A DNA stretch of 64,000 bases, taken from assembly GCF_000820005.1 (NCBI RefSeq), contig NZ_CDBL01000052.1:248001-312000 (forward strand). Direction: 5' to 3'. Origin of the DNA: Aeromonas piscicola (GTDB lineage Bacteria > Pseudomonadota > Gammaproteobacteria > Enterobacterales > Aeromonadaceae). This document shows positions 37,765-45,825 of this stretch, in pieces (within the stretch, counting starts at the first letter, position 1; every line of letters begins with the position of its first letter). Under the pieces are notes generated by a model. That model made no database searches, was not told the DNA's origin, and worked only from the letters and a program-made list of their open reading frames with translations. The position numbers and the translations under genes are program-made.

Positions 37765-38406
37765 ATGTATCTGCCATCCCATTTCGAAACGCCCGACCTC
37801 GCGTCGCTGCACCAACTGATCCTGGCCCATCCGCTGGGGGCCCTGATCACCCACGGTGAACGGGGGCTGGATGCGAACCATCTGCCGTTCGAGCTGGACG
37901 CCGGCAGTGGCGAGCAGGGCGTATTACGCGCCCATGTCGCCCGCAACAACCCGCTCTGGCAGGAGGCTAAGGAGGGTGACGAGGTGCTGGTGATCTTCAA
38001 GGCCGCGGATGCCTATATCTCCCCCAGCTGGTATCCGAGCAAGCAGGTGCATCACCAGCAGGTGCCGACCTGGAATTACAGCGTGGTACACGCCCACGGC
38101 CGAATTCGTATCCACGATGATGCGCGCTTCGTGCGCCGGCTGCTGGCGAACCTGACGCGGCTACATGAGGCCGCTGAGCCTGCCCCCTGGAAGATGGCGG
38201 ATGCGCCGAGAGACTACATCGAGGCCAGAGTGCAGGCCGTGGTCGGCATTGAAATCGAGATAACCGAGCTGGTCGGCAAGTTCAAACTGAGCCAGAACAA
38301 GGAGGCGGCGGATCGTCATGGCGCGGCCAATACCTTGCAAGATCGTGGGCTGGTAGAGATAGCGGAGGCGATGCTGAGTCCACCACAGTCGCTGCCACAG
38401 CAATAG
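37765..38406 (+). CDS. PaiB-like FMN-binding protein
   Basis: 213 aa. Matches the FMN-binding negative transcriptional regulator (PaiB) family: MYLPSHFETPDLASLHQLI, GALITHGERGLDANHLPF, then SPSWYPSKQ and VPTWNYSVVHAHG. The split-barrel flavin fold makes it as likely to be a flavoprotein oxidoreductase as a DNA-binding regulator. ATG 37765 follows Shine-Dalgarno AAAGGAGC. The 240-nt gap upstream holds nothing recognisable, and paiA is not adjacent. Confidence 0.88.
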   Translation: MYLPSHFETPDLASLHQLILAHPLGALITHGERGLDANHLPFELDAGSGEQGVLRAHVARNNPLWQEAKEGDEVLVIFKAADAYISPSWYPSKQVHHQQVPTWNYSVVHAHGRIRIHDDARFVRRLLANLTRLHEAAEPAPWKMADAPRDYIEARVQAVVGIEIEITELVGKFKLSQNKEAADRHGAANTLQDRGLVEIAEAMLSPPQSLPQQ

Positions 38407-38427
38407 ATTATCCCGTCTGGTCTCAAT

Positions 38428-38458
38428 AAAAGCGGCAACCCCCGAGGTTGCCGTTTTT
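38428..38458. terminator. Terminator after the PaiB-like gene
   Basis: AAAAGCGGCAACC (38428-38440) and GGTTGCCGTTTTT (38446-38458), loop CCCGA. It can also serve the convergent minus-strand gene ending at 38475. Confidence 0.88.
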
Positions 38459-38474
38459 ATGTGTTTATTTTCAA

Positions 38475-38930
38475 TCAGGCACTGGCATTGAGCAGCTTGC
38501 CGACCCCTTCGCCCTTGCCATTGGGCAGGGTCTGCTTGAAGGCGCCGAGCAGCTGATCCAGGTTCAGATCGCTGCTGCCCAGGGTGCCCTTGAGGGTATC
38601 GAGTCTGCTTTGCAGGGCATCTAAGCGGGTGCTTTGGGTGCCGTTGGCGAGCTGGTTGCGGGCTGTGTCTATGGCCTCGGTCAGAGATTGGCCATTGTTC
38701 TCCTGCCCCAGGGTCTGCATCAGCTCGCTCATAAACTGGTTGATGGCGGGGCGGTTCTGCTCGCTATCGGCATCCTTGACTCCGAGCCGCTGGAACAGGC
38801 TCTGGACTGTGGGGGTGAGGCGATCTTCCTGCGCGGGCTGCTGCGCCTGTTGCGTTTTGGCACTGCCGCTCAGCAGCTGGCTGCCCAACTTGAGAGCGAT
38901 CGAGGCGATGGGAAGTAGGGTGCTGATCAT
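38475..38930 (-). CDS. Hypothetical glutamine-rich protein
   Basis: 151 aa from ATG 38930, which has Shine-Dalgarno GGAGAG. A hydrophobic start (MISTLLPIASIALKLGSQLL) could be a weak signal or membrane-associating helix. It is followed by a Q-rich linker (TQQAQQPAQED) and amphipathic helices with coiled-coil character (TRLDALQSRLDTLKGTLG). It ends GEGVGKLLNASA. I do not recognise a family. It is monocistronic on the minus strand, convergent with the PaiB-like gene. Confidence 0.7.
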   Translation of the reverse strand: MISTLLPIASIALKLGSQLLSGSAKTQQAQQPAQEDRLTPTVQSLFQRLGVKDADSEQNRPAINQFMSELMQTLGQENNGQSLTEAIDTARNQLANGTQSTRLDALQSRLDTLKGTLGSSDLNLDQLLGAFKQTLPNGKGEGVGKLLNASA

Positions 38931-39132
38931 GATGTCACTCTCCGGTACGGCTGATGACAGTGACAGAGCAGGGATTGGGCCAGTTTGGTGAAGAATGCAG
39001 CAGTCGTGGACAGGCTGCTGATCCTGCTGTGAATTTAGTTTTGAAGGCCGCAGGGGGGAGGGGCAAGTGTGGGGGAAAGCGGCAACCCCTTGCAGCCCGG
39101 AAGCTGGCCGGTTTGCCGCCGTGGCTGCTGGC

Positions 39133-39345
39133 TCACAGATTCTTGAACGGGCGGCGCTTCTCCTCTTCGATGACGATGGCTTCCAGATTGGCGATCCGCT
39201 CCCGCAGCTCCTGGATGAGCACATCCTGTTTGCCGAGACGATCCGTGATGCGGATATCCCCCAGCTGGTAGCGGGCGCGTTTGCTTAGATAGCCGAACAG
39301 CATGCTGATAAAGACGATCAGGACTATGCCTGTCCACATTGTCAT
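39133..39345 (-). CDS. Small membrane protein, PspB-like
   Basis: 70 aa. One N-terminal membrane segment (residues 4-21, WTGIVLIVFISMLFGYLS) and a C-terminal amphipathic coiled coil (QDVLIQELRERIANLEAIV). This layout and the RERIxxLExI pattern resemble phage-shock protein B, an envelope-stress signal protein, but no pspA, pspC or pspF lies nearby, so it is probably a paralogue or an analogue. ATG 39345 was chosen because it starts the hydrophobic segment and has Shine-Dalgarno AAGGAGT. Confidence 0.7.
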   Translation of the reverse strand: MTMWTGIVLIVFISMLFGYLSKRARYQLGDIRITDRLGKQDVLIQELRERIANLEAIVIEEEKRRPFKNL

Positions 39346-39400
39346 GGGTGACTCCTTGTCGATAAATCCGCGAAAAACCGCCTTGCAGATCCTTTGTTGT

Positions 39401-39460
39401 CTCATACCCCGGAAGGGGTCGCAATGCCCGCGCTGGTGGGGAGTATGAGCCCTCGGCTCA
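39401..39460. repeat. Inverted repeats between the PspB-like and DUF1294 genes
   Basis: CTCATACCCC (39401-39410) is complementary to GGGG-A-GTATGAG (39438-39449) apart from one bulge. TGAGCC (39446-39451) and GGCTCA (39455-39460) form a second short hairpin. No T run is evident on either strand. It may be a weak transcription stop for the minus-strand DUF1294 unit. Confidence 0.4.
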
Positions 39461-39541
39461 GCCCCGCGCCGATGCGCAAGCCGCCTCACTCCGTTGATCG
39501 TCTGGCCAGCCATGCTGGTAGTGCTGGCGCCTTGGCGATCC

Positions 39542-39883
39542 TCAGACCCCTTGCCAGAGGGGCCGGCCGAGCCAGAGTCCCCACAGGGTGAGGTGCAGCA
39601 GCACGATAAACCAGAACACCAGCCGGTAGCTGCCCTTCTGGGTCTTGTGACGCAGCCAGTGACGGGCCACCAGGGCCCCGGGCCAGCCGCCGCACAGTTC
39701 CAGCAGGTGGAGGCGGGATTCGGGGATGCGCCAGCCACCGCGAATGGCCTGCCGTTTGTCGTGGGCGTAGGCCAGCGCTGTCAGCAGGCTCATGGCGGTG
39801 ACAATGGCCAGCGGCCACCAGTTGGCGTCAGCCAGGCCAAGCCAGGCGGTCCAGAGCAGGGGAAACAGGGCCAGCCAGATCAC
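39542..39883 (-). CDS. DUF1294 family membrane protein
   Basis: 113 aa. About three or four membrane segments (LALFPLLWTAWLGLAD, LAIVTAMSLLTALAYA, YRLVFWFIVLLHLTLWGLWLG). The DUF1294 core is clear: DKRQAIRGGWRIPESRLHLL followed by LCGGWPGALVARHWLRHKT. Some members of this family carry an N-terminal cold-shock domain; this one does not. Its start overlaps the 3' end of the acetyltransferase gene by 4 nt, so the two are co-transcribed. Role unknown. Confidence 0.88.
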   Translation of the reverse strand: MIWLALFPLLWTAWLGLADANWWPLAIVTAMSLLTALAYAHDKRQAIRGGWRIPESRLHLLELCGGWPGALVARHWLRHKTQKGSYRLVFWFIVLLHLTLWGLWLGRPLWQGV

Positions 39884-40476
39884 AGTGCCAGCTCCCAGCC
39901 GCGGGGGGCATCCGGCGTCAGGGTGCGGATCACGCGAGCGGGGTTGCCCACCGCCACTGAATCGGCCGGTATGTCGCGGGTCACCACGGCGCCAGCGCCT
40001 ATGATGGAGCGCGCCCCGATTGTGACGCCGGGGCAGATGATGGCGCCGCCGCCTATCCAGCAGTCATCGCCTATGTGAACCGGCTTGTTGTAGGCGGTCC
40101 AGTGGCGCCGCTCCAGATAATCCGTGCTGTGGGTGGCTGTGTAGATCTGCACGTTGGGGGCCAGCAGCACATGGTTGCCGATGTGCACCTCGCCCACGTC
40201 GAGTATGGTGATGTTGAAGTTGAAGAAGGTCTTTTCGCCGATATGGATGTTGCGGCCAAACTCGCAGGTGAAGGGGGTACTGATCCAGCAGGAGTCGGGG
40301 CAATGGCCGAACAGCTCGCCGCACAGGCGCTGGCGCAGTGGCTGATCCCCGGCCGGGGAGGCGTTGAGTTGTGCCAGCAGCGCCTGGCCGCGGATCCGGT
40401 CGTTCGCTATCTCCTCGCTCTGGCTATCCAGGGCGCCGCCCGCCAGTACCTTGTCCCAATCGCTTGCCATGCTCAC
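39880..40476 (-). CDS. Sugar O-acetyltransferase (Maa/LacA/NodL type)
   Basis: 198 aa left-handed beta-helix acetyltransferase of the maltose/galactoside group. An N-terminal mac domain precedes hexapeptide repeats: INTPFTCEFG-like STPFTCEFGRNIHIGEKTFF, the catalytic-His stretch IYTATHSTDYLERRH, and CWIGGGAIICPGVTIGARSIIGAGAVV. It uses acetyl-CoA, and the acceptor is probably a sugar, but which one cannot be read from sequence. Start ATG 40476 or the ATG two codons later. Confidence 0.88.
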   Translation of the reverse strand: MSMASDWDKVLAGGALDSQSEEIANDRIRGQALLAQLNASPAGDQPLRQRLCGELFGHCPDSCWISTPFTCEFGRNIHIGEKTFFNFNITILDVGEVHIGNHVLLAPNVQIYTATHSTDYLERRHWTAYNKPVHIGDDCWIGGGAIICPGVTIGARSIIGAGAVVTRDIPADSVAVGNPARVIRTLTPDAPRGWELAL

Positions 40477-40549
40477 CTCTCCTCATGTGCCAAGAGGAGC
40501 CAGTATACGCCAGCGCTCCGGCGGCGTCAGGCTGTCACTTGCTGCAACA

Positions 40550-41812
40550 TCAGGCGCCTGGCCAGATGAGCGGCAGGATCAGCAGGGCAGAGACGAAGTA
40601 GGGCAGCAGCACCCTCAGCCCCAGCCGGCGGCCGCCTATCCCGAACGCCAGCAGCCCCTTCACTAGCGAGTTGACCAGCCCGGCGAGCAGGATGCCGCGC
40701 GCCGCCACCTCCAGCGCCAGCTCCTTGTGTGAGAGCTGGGAGAGCGACAAGGTGATGGCGTCCACGTCCGTGATCCCCGAGACCAGCGACAGCAGATAGA
40801 CGCCTGAGTTGCCCACTTTGCCCTGCAGCAGGGTGGCCATGAAGCCGATCAGCGCCAGCAGCAGGCCGAACTTGATGGCGGTGGCGAGATCGAGCGGGTT
40901 GCTGGTCTGGGGTTGCACAGGGCCATCGGTCAGCTCCTCGCGCTGGCGCCAGAACCAGAAGGCGAAGCCGTAGACGGTGGCCGCCAGCAGCAGCAAAGGC
41001 GCCGCCAGGCGCATCGCCAGCTCGCTGTGAATGAGCAATACCAGCACCAGCAGCCTCAGCCACATGGTGGCTCCGGCCATCAGTATGCCGGTGGCCAGCA
41101 GCCGCTCCAGCCCGCCCTGTTCCCTGTTGAGGCGGGCAAACTGCAGGGTGAGGGCGGTGGAGGATGCGAGCCCCGCCAGTATGCTGGTGAGCACCAGTCC
41201 CGAGCGGGTGCCGAGCAGGCGCACCGCGAAGTGGCCCGAGAACGAGATGCCGGCGATCACCACCACCATCAGCCAGATCTTGAAAGGGTTGAAGGCATCG
41301 AGGGGCCCCATCTCCTCGTTGGGCAGCACCGGCAACAGCACCAAGGAGATGAGCAGGAAGCGCAGGGTGGCGTGGAATTCGGTTTCGCTCAGAAACAGCA
41401 TTCCCTGCTGGATCTTGCCCTTGAGCCCCATCAAGAGGGCCGCGAGCACGGCGCAGGCCACCGCCTCGCTCGGGCTCAGCAGCACGGACATCAACCCCAG
41501 CAGGTAGGTGAGCAGCATGGCCACCGAGCTGGTGAGGCCAAACTCCCCCTGCCAGCGCTGGGCCAGCCAGACCGAGAGGCCGCAGCCGATCACCACCGCC
41601 AGCAGGCCGAGTAGCGGCAGCCAGGGGCCCAGGGTCGGCAGCAGCAGAGCGCAGACACCGCCGAGCAGACCGATGAGGCCGTAGGTCCGCATCCCGGCGA
41701 TGCGCTGGTTGTCCCCCAGCTGGCGCACCTGCCAGCCACGCTCCAGCCCTATGATGAGGCCGATGGCCAGCGACACCAGGGCACCATTGACGGGGTCTGC
41801 ATTGATCCACAT
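40550..41812 (-). CDS. MgtC/SapB-DUF4010 family membrane protein
   Basis: 420 aa. About twelve membrane segments. The N-terminal third matches the MgtC/SapB family (LVSLAIGLIIGLERGWQVRQ, AGMRTYGLIGLLGGVCALL), and the remainder is the DUF4010 domain (ISGHF-like ISFSGHFAVRLLGTRSGLV, SSTALTLQFARL, and the conserved SGITDVDAITLSLSQL). The domain pairing is common; the transported species, if any, is unknown. It has no obvious operon partner. The acetyltransferase gene starts 73 nt downstream on the same strand. Confidence 0.87.
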   Translation of the reverse strand: MWINADPVNGALVSLAIGLIIGLERGWQVRQLGDNQRIAGMRTYGLIGLLGGVCALLLPTLGPWLPLLGLLAVVIGCGLSVWLAQRWQGEFGLTSSVAMLLTYLLGLMSVLLSPSEAVACAVLAALLMGLKGKIQQGMLFLSETEFHATLRFLLISLVLLPVLPNEEMGPLDAFNPFKIWLMVVVIAGISFSGHFAVRLLGTRSGLVLTSILAGLASSTALTLQFARLNREQGGLERLLATGILMAGATMWLRLLVLVLLIHSELAMRLAAPLLLLAATVYGFAFWFWRQREELTDGPVQPQTSNPLDLATAIKFGLLLALIGFMATLLQGKVGNSGVYLLSLVSGITDVDAITLSLSQLSHKELALEVAARGILLAGLVNSLVKGLLAFGIGGRRLGLRVLLPYFVSALLILPLIWPGA

Positions 41813-41941
41813 AACGACTTCCTTTTCGCTGTGTCATGGCCTTGATCCCATGATGGCACAGCCAACGGGGGGGCAGGGAGGCATGGCTCACAGAGTGTGG
41901 GAGTGGCGCCGGTCGGCGGGTTGATATGAGCAAAAGAGATA

Positions 41942-41974
41942 AGCAAAGCGTTATTTCTTGGTTCTCGGCATAAC
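41942..41974 (+). promoter_or_regulatory. Predicted CysB-type promoter of sbp
   Basis: AGCAAAGCGTTATT (41942-41955), then 13 nt, then CATAAC (41969-41974) as a -10-like element. The same motif with the same 13-nt gap lies upstream of cysT. The element lacks a normal -35, as expected for an activator-dependent promoter. CysB is the obvious candidate activator, by inference. Confidence 0.5.
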
Positions 41975-42020
41975 AAGCCCACGGCATGCTGCATTCAACC
42001 CAACGATATGGAGTATCACC

Positions 42021-43022
42021 ATGAAACTGCGAATGACCGCCCTCACCCTGCTCTCTCTGCTGGCCCTCGGCCAGGCCAACGCCGCCGAGATCCGCCTGCT
42101 CAACGTCTCCTACGATCCGACTCGCGAGCTGTTCCAGGAGTACAACGGCGCCTTCGCCAAGGAGTGGAAAGCCAAGACGGGTGACGACGTGGTGGTGAGC
42201 CAGTCTCACGGTGGCTCCGGCAAGCAGGCGCGTGCCGTGGTGGACGGGCTGGAAGCGGACCTGGTGTCGCTGGCGCTGGCCTATGACGTCAACGCCGTTG
42301 CCAAGCAGGGTTTGATCGCCGCCGACTGGCAGAGCCGGCTGGCCAACAACGCATCTCCCTATACCTCCACCATCGTCTTCCTGGTGCGCAAGGACAATCC
42401 CAAGCAGATCAAGGATTGGGGCGATCTGGTGCGCAAGGACATCGCCATAGTGACGCCGAACCCCAAGACCTCCGGCGGGGCGCGCTGGAACTACCTGGCT
42501 GCCTGGGGCTATGCCCTGAAGAAAAGTGGCAGTGAGGAGGGAGCCAAACAGTTCGTCGGCGATCTCTACAAGAACGTGAAGGTGCTGGATTCCGGGGCCC
42601 GTGGCGCCACCACCAGCTTCATCGAGCGCGGTCTCGGCGACGTGCTGCTGGCATGGGAAAACGAAGCCCTGCTGGTGCTCAATCAGCCAGGCAACCGCGA
42701 CAAGTTCGAGCTGGTGGTGCCGTCGGTCTCCATCCTGGCGGAGCCGCCGGTAGCCGTGGTGGACAAGGTGGCCAAGAAGCACGGCACAGAAGCGGTCGCC
42801 AAAGCCTACCTAGAGTACCTCTACTCCGACGAGGGGCAGCGCATCATCGCCAAGTATCACTACCGTCCCAGCAATCCGGCGATCCAGAAGGAAACGGCGG
42901 CCCAGTTCCCGCAACTGACCCTGTTTACCGTCAAGGATCTGGAAGGGGATTGGGACAAGGCCCAGCAGAAACACTTCGCCCAGGGTGGCCTGTTTGACCA
43001 GATTTACCAGCCGGGCGGCTAA
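42021..43022 (+). CDS. sbp: Periplasmic sulfate-binding protein
   Basis: 333 aa. Periplasmic receptor delivering sulfate (or thiosulfate) to the CysTWA ABC importer. The signal peptide is residues 1-21 (cleavage after GQANA). The mature protein shows the family blocks [33 protein letters not shown] (oxyanion site), [19 protein letters not shown] and [15 protein letters not shown]. Start ATG 42021 follows Shine-Dalgarno TGGAG. It is transcribed with the following hydrolase gene and is separated from cysT by a terminator. Confidence 0.95.
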   Translation: MKLRMTALTLLSLLALGQANAAEIRLLNVSYDPTRELFQEYNGAFAKEWKAKTGDDVVVSQSHGGSGKQARAVVDGLEADLVSLALAYDVNAVAKQGLIAADWQSRLANNASPYTSTIVFLVRKDNPKQIKDWGDLVRKDIAIVTPNPKTSGGARWNYLAAWGYALKKSGSEEGAKQFVGDLYKNVKVLDSGARGATTSFIERGLGDVLLAWENEALLVLNQPGNRDKFELVVPSVSILAEPPVAVVDKVAKKHGTEAVAKAYLEYLYSDEGQRIIAKYHYRPSNPAIQKETAAQFPQLTLFTVKDLEGDWDKAQQKHFAQGGLFDQIYQPGG

Positions 43023-43089
43023 GGCCCCCGCTTCCCTGTGGCACGTTCACCCCGCACTGGCCCCTGTGCCAGCTGATAGGAGCACCAAG

Positions 43090-43665
43090 ATGAACAAGAT
43101 CCTCCTGGTTCCCGGTCTGCACAACAGTGGGCCGGATCATTGGCAGAGCCGCTGGCATCAATATTTCCCCCACTGGCAGCGCATGGTTGGCCTGCCGTGG
43201 GACAAGCCGGACCTGACGGTCTGGAGCGCCAAGCTGGCGAGCAAGCTGCGCAGCCGGCGTGGCCGGGCCCATCTGGTGGCTCACTCCTTCGGCGCCCTAG
43301 CGGCAATCACGGCGGCGCGCCAGCAGCCCGACAAGGTGGCCTCGCTGTTTATCGTGGCGCCGGCGGATCCGGCGCACTTCGGCATAGTGGATGAGGCGCT
43401 GGCCGGTTCGCTCAAGGTATCGGCCCAGCTGATCGCCAGTCGCAACGATCCCTGGCTCAGCTTCGAGCGGGCCGAATACTGGAGTCGCCAGTGGCAGGTG
43501 CCGCTGTTTGATGCAGGCGAGGTGGGCCATATCAATGCCCAGTCCGGCCATGGGGAGTGGAGTCAGGGGCTCAATCTGCTCGGCACCCTCTATCGGCGGG
43601 CCGAGATGGTAGTCGAACCGGCGCCGGCCGTGTGGGAGCGCCGCGCAGCCCTCAGTTTCCGTTGA
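43090..43665 (+). CDS. RBBP9/YdeN-family alpha/beta hydrolase
   Basis: 191 aa. A serine-hydrolase fold with an N-terminal strand (KILLVPGLHNSGPDHWQSRW), the nucleophile elbow HSFGALAA, a late Asp (SRNDPWLSFERAEYW) and the catalytic His in GEVGHINAQSGHGEW. Substrate unknown for the family. It starts 67 nt after sbp on the same strand and ends before a strong terminator, so it appears to be co-expressed with sulfate uptake. A role in sulfur-ester metabolism would be guesswork. Confidence 0.85.
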   Translation: MNKILLVPGLHNSGPDHWQSRWHQYFPHWQRMVGLPWDKPDLTVWSAKLASKLRSRRGRAHLVAHSFGALAAITAARQQPDKVASLFIVAPADPAHFGIVDEALAGSLKVSAQLIASRNDPWLSFERAEYWSRQWQVPLFDAGEVGHINAQSGHGEWSQGLNLLGTLYRRAEMVVEPAPAVWERRAALSFR

Positions 43666-43772
43666 TGTTTTCGCTGATCCAGTTCAATACGCTGACAAGG
43701 AGAGAGATAGCACCCGACACCACAACAGTTGATTTTTGATGGCTTGGTACATTGCACGACGCTCCATTTTTT

Positions 43773-43805
43773 AGGTCTTTTATTTATATAAAAGACCTTT
43801 TTTTC
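43773..43805 (+). terminator. Terminator of the sbp transcription unit
   Basis: AGGTCTTTTA (43773-43782) pairs with TAAAAGACCT (43789-43798), followed by seven T residues. It separates the sbp-hydrolase unit from cysTW. Confidence 0.9.
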
Positions 43806-43856
43806 ATTTTATGGCTCTAAAAGCCTGATCCGCCGTTGTTAGATAAAAAAGTGCTT

Positions 43857-43890
43857 AGCAAAGGCATTATTGGTGTTTGTTGCCCCTAAC
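43857..43890 (+). promoter_or_regulatory. Predicted CysB-type promoter of cysTW
   Basis: AGCAAAGGCATTATT (43857-43871), a 13-nt gap, then CCTAAC (43885-43890). Motif and spacing match the element before sbp (41942-41974). It lies 53 nt upstream of the cysT ATG and just after the preceding terminator. Confidence 0.5.
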
Positions 43891-43943
43891 TGGAATGCGC
43901 AGAATCGCTCTATCGAATGTTTTTCATAACAAACGGAAGCGTT

Positions 43944-44783
43944 ATGCGATTTGGTTCTTACTCCGTCTTGCCGGGCTTTGGCCCGACCCTCGGCTTCAGC
44001 CTGCTCTACCTGGGCGTGCTGGTGCTGCTGCCGATCTCGGCGTTGGTGCTGTTCGCGGTGAACAACCTCACCCTCGCCGAGTTCTGGCAGGTGATAGGCT
44101 CCCCACGGGTGCTCGCCTCCTTTCGTCTGAGTTTCGGGGCCGCTTTTATCGCGGCACTGCTCAACAGCCTGTTCGGCCTGATCCTGGCCTGGGTGCTGGT
44201 GCGTTACACCTTCCCCGGTCGCCGGCTGGTGGATGCGCTGATCGATCTGCCGTTCGCCATGCCCACCGCTGTCTCCGGCATTGCCCTGTGCGCCATCTTT
44301 GCCCCCAACGGCTGGATCGGGCAGTGGGTCGCCCCGTTTGGCATAGAGCTCGCCTACAACCCCATAGGCGTGGTGATTGCACTCACCTTTATTGGTCTGC
44401 CCTTCGTGGTGCGCACCCTGCAGCCGGTGCTGCGGGAAGCGGAGACTGAGCAGGAAGAGGCCGCCGCCAGCCTGGGGGCTGACCGCTGGCAGACCTTCCT
44501 GCGGGTGCTGTGGCCGACCCTGGTCCCTGCGCTGATCACCGGCTTTGCGCTGGCGTTTGCCCGCGCCGTGGGGGAGTACGGCTCCGTCATCTTCATCGCC
44601 GGCAACCTGCCCATGGTGTCGGAAATTGCGCCGCTGATGATCATGAGTCACCTGGAGGAGTACGACTATGCCGGTGCCTCCGCCATCGCCGTGGTCATGC
44701 TGCTCATCTCTTTCATTCTGTTATTGCTGATCAACAAGCTGCAGGCTTGGAGCTGGGCCCGTATCGGAGGGAGCCGCATATGA
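43944..44783 (+). CDS. cysT: Sulfate/thiosulfate ABC transporter permease CysT
   Basis: 279 aa. Six membrane segments; one half of the membrane channel for sulfate import. The EAA loop that contacts the ATPase reads EEAAASLGADRWQTFLRVLWP (near residue 173), and the GEYGSVIFIAGNLPM signature follows. Conserved LPFAMPTAVSGIAL sits near residue 107. ATG 43944 is preceded by CGGAAGC; the frame is open nine codons upstream. Its stop overlaps the cysW start (ATGA). Confidence 0.95.
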   Translation: MRFGSYSVLPGFGPTLGFSLLYLGVLVLLPISALVLFAVNNLTLAEFWQVIGSPRVLASFRLSFGAAFIAALLNSLFGLILAWVLVRYTFPGRRLVDALIDLPFAMPTAVSGIALCAIFAPNGWIGQWVAPFGIELAYNPIGVVIALTFIGLPFVVRTLQPVLREAETEQEEAAASLGADRWQTFLRVLWPTLVPALITGFALAFARAVGEYGSVIFIAGNLPMVSEIAPLMIMSHLEEYDYAGASAIAVVMLLISFILLLLINKLQAWSWARIGGSRI

Positions 44784-45673
44784 ACGCCTCACATTCAAGC
44801 TTGGACCTTGCCCTCGACGTGGCACCGGCCACCCTGGTTCGTCACCCCCCGGTGACCCGTGAACCCGTCTGGGTCAAGTGGCTGTTGATCTCCCTCGGGC
44901 TGGGCTGGTTTGCCGCCCTGCTGCTGCTGCCGCTGGCCACCGTCTTCATTCAGGCGCTGAGACCTGGGCTGGCCTTCTTCTGGCACGCCATCAGCGAGCC
45001 GGATGCCCTGAGTGCGCTCGGGCTCACCGCCCTGGTCACGCTTTGCGCGGTCCCCCTCAACCTGCTGTTCGGGCTTGCGGCGGCCTGGGCCATAGCCCGC
45101 TTCCGCTTCCCTGGTCGGCAACTGCTCATCACCATCATAGATCTGCCATTCTCGGTCTCGCCGGTGATCGCGGGGCTTATGTTCGTGCTGATGTTCGGCA
45201 GCCGTGGCTGGTTTGGCGACTGGCTGAGCGAGCACGACATCAAGGTCATCTTCGCCACACCTGGCATCATTTTGGCGACCACCTTCATTACCGTGCCCTT
45301 CGTGGTACGCGAGCTGCTGCCCCAGATGGAGGCGCGCGGCCCGGAAGAGGAGGAAGCCGCCATCATGCTGGGGGCGAGCGGCCTGCAGATGTTCTGGCGG
45401 GTCACCCTGCCCGGCATCCGCTGGAGCCTGATGTATGGCCTGCTGCTCTGTACCGCCCGGGCCGTGGGGGAGTTTGGTGCCGTCTCCGTGGTCTCCGGCC
45501 ATATTCGCGGCCAGACCAATACCCTGCCGCTGCACATCGAGATCCTCTACAACGAGTACCAGACCGGCGCCGCCTTCGCAGTGGCCAGCCTGCTGGCGCT
45601 GTTCGGGATCTTCACCCTGCTGGGAGAGACACTGCTGGCCCGGCTGCGTGGCCAGCCTACCAAGTCCCATTGA
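44780..45673 (+). CDS. cysW: Sulfate/thiosulfate ABC transporter permease CysW
   Basis: 297 aa. Partner permease of CysT. Six membrane segments, with the EAA loop EEEEAAIMLGASGLQMFWRV and the family end GEFGAVSVVSGHIRGQTNTL and HIEILYNEYQTGAAFAVASL. LPFSVSPVIAGLMFVLMFG matches the corresponding CysT block. Start ATG 44780 overlaps cysT by 4 nt, after Shine-Dalgarno GGAGGGAG. cysA follows 152 nt later; that gap has a weak CCCCATT/GATTGGGG inverted repeat but no clear terminator. Confidence 0.95.
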   Translation: MNASHSSLDLALDVAPATLVRHPPVTREPVWVKWLLISLGLGWFAALLLLPLATVFIQALRPGLAFFWHAISEPDALSALGLTALVTLCAVPLNLLFGLAAAWAIARFRFPGRQLLITIIDLPFSVSPVIAGLMFVLMFGSRGWFGDWLSEHDIKVIFATPGIILATTFITVPFVVRELLPQMEARGPEEEEAAIMLGASGLQMFWRVTLPGIRWSLMYGLLLCTARAVGEFGAVSVVSGHIRGQTNTLPLHIEILYNEYQTGAAFAVASLLALFGIFTLLGETLLARLRGQPTKSH

Positions 45674-45825
45674 TGTTATTGCGACACGGGTCTGACTGCG
45701 CGGTCAGCCCGACCCGGATACCCCATTGATATGGATTGGGGTGTGATGGCGAGCATGGCCAGCCGTACGCTCTGGCCAGCTCCGAGACTCCATCCATCCC
45801 GATTTAACGGTTCAGAGAGGCAGCC

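Noticed and set aside
40527-42782. 751-codon minus-strand frame over the MgtC-like gene and sbp
   Set aside because: Spans two genes in opposite orientation and their promoter region; no family resemblance.
45719-45747. CCCCATT/GATTGGGG inverted repeat between cysW and cysA as a terminator
   Set aside because: The stem is short and interrupted and no T run follows; cysTW and cysA are more simply one transcript.
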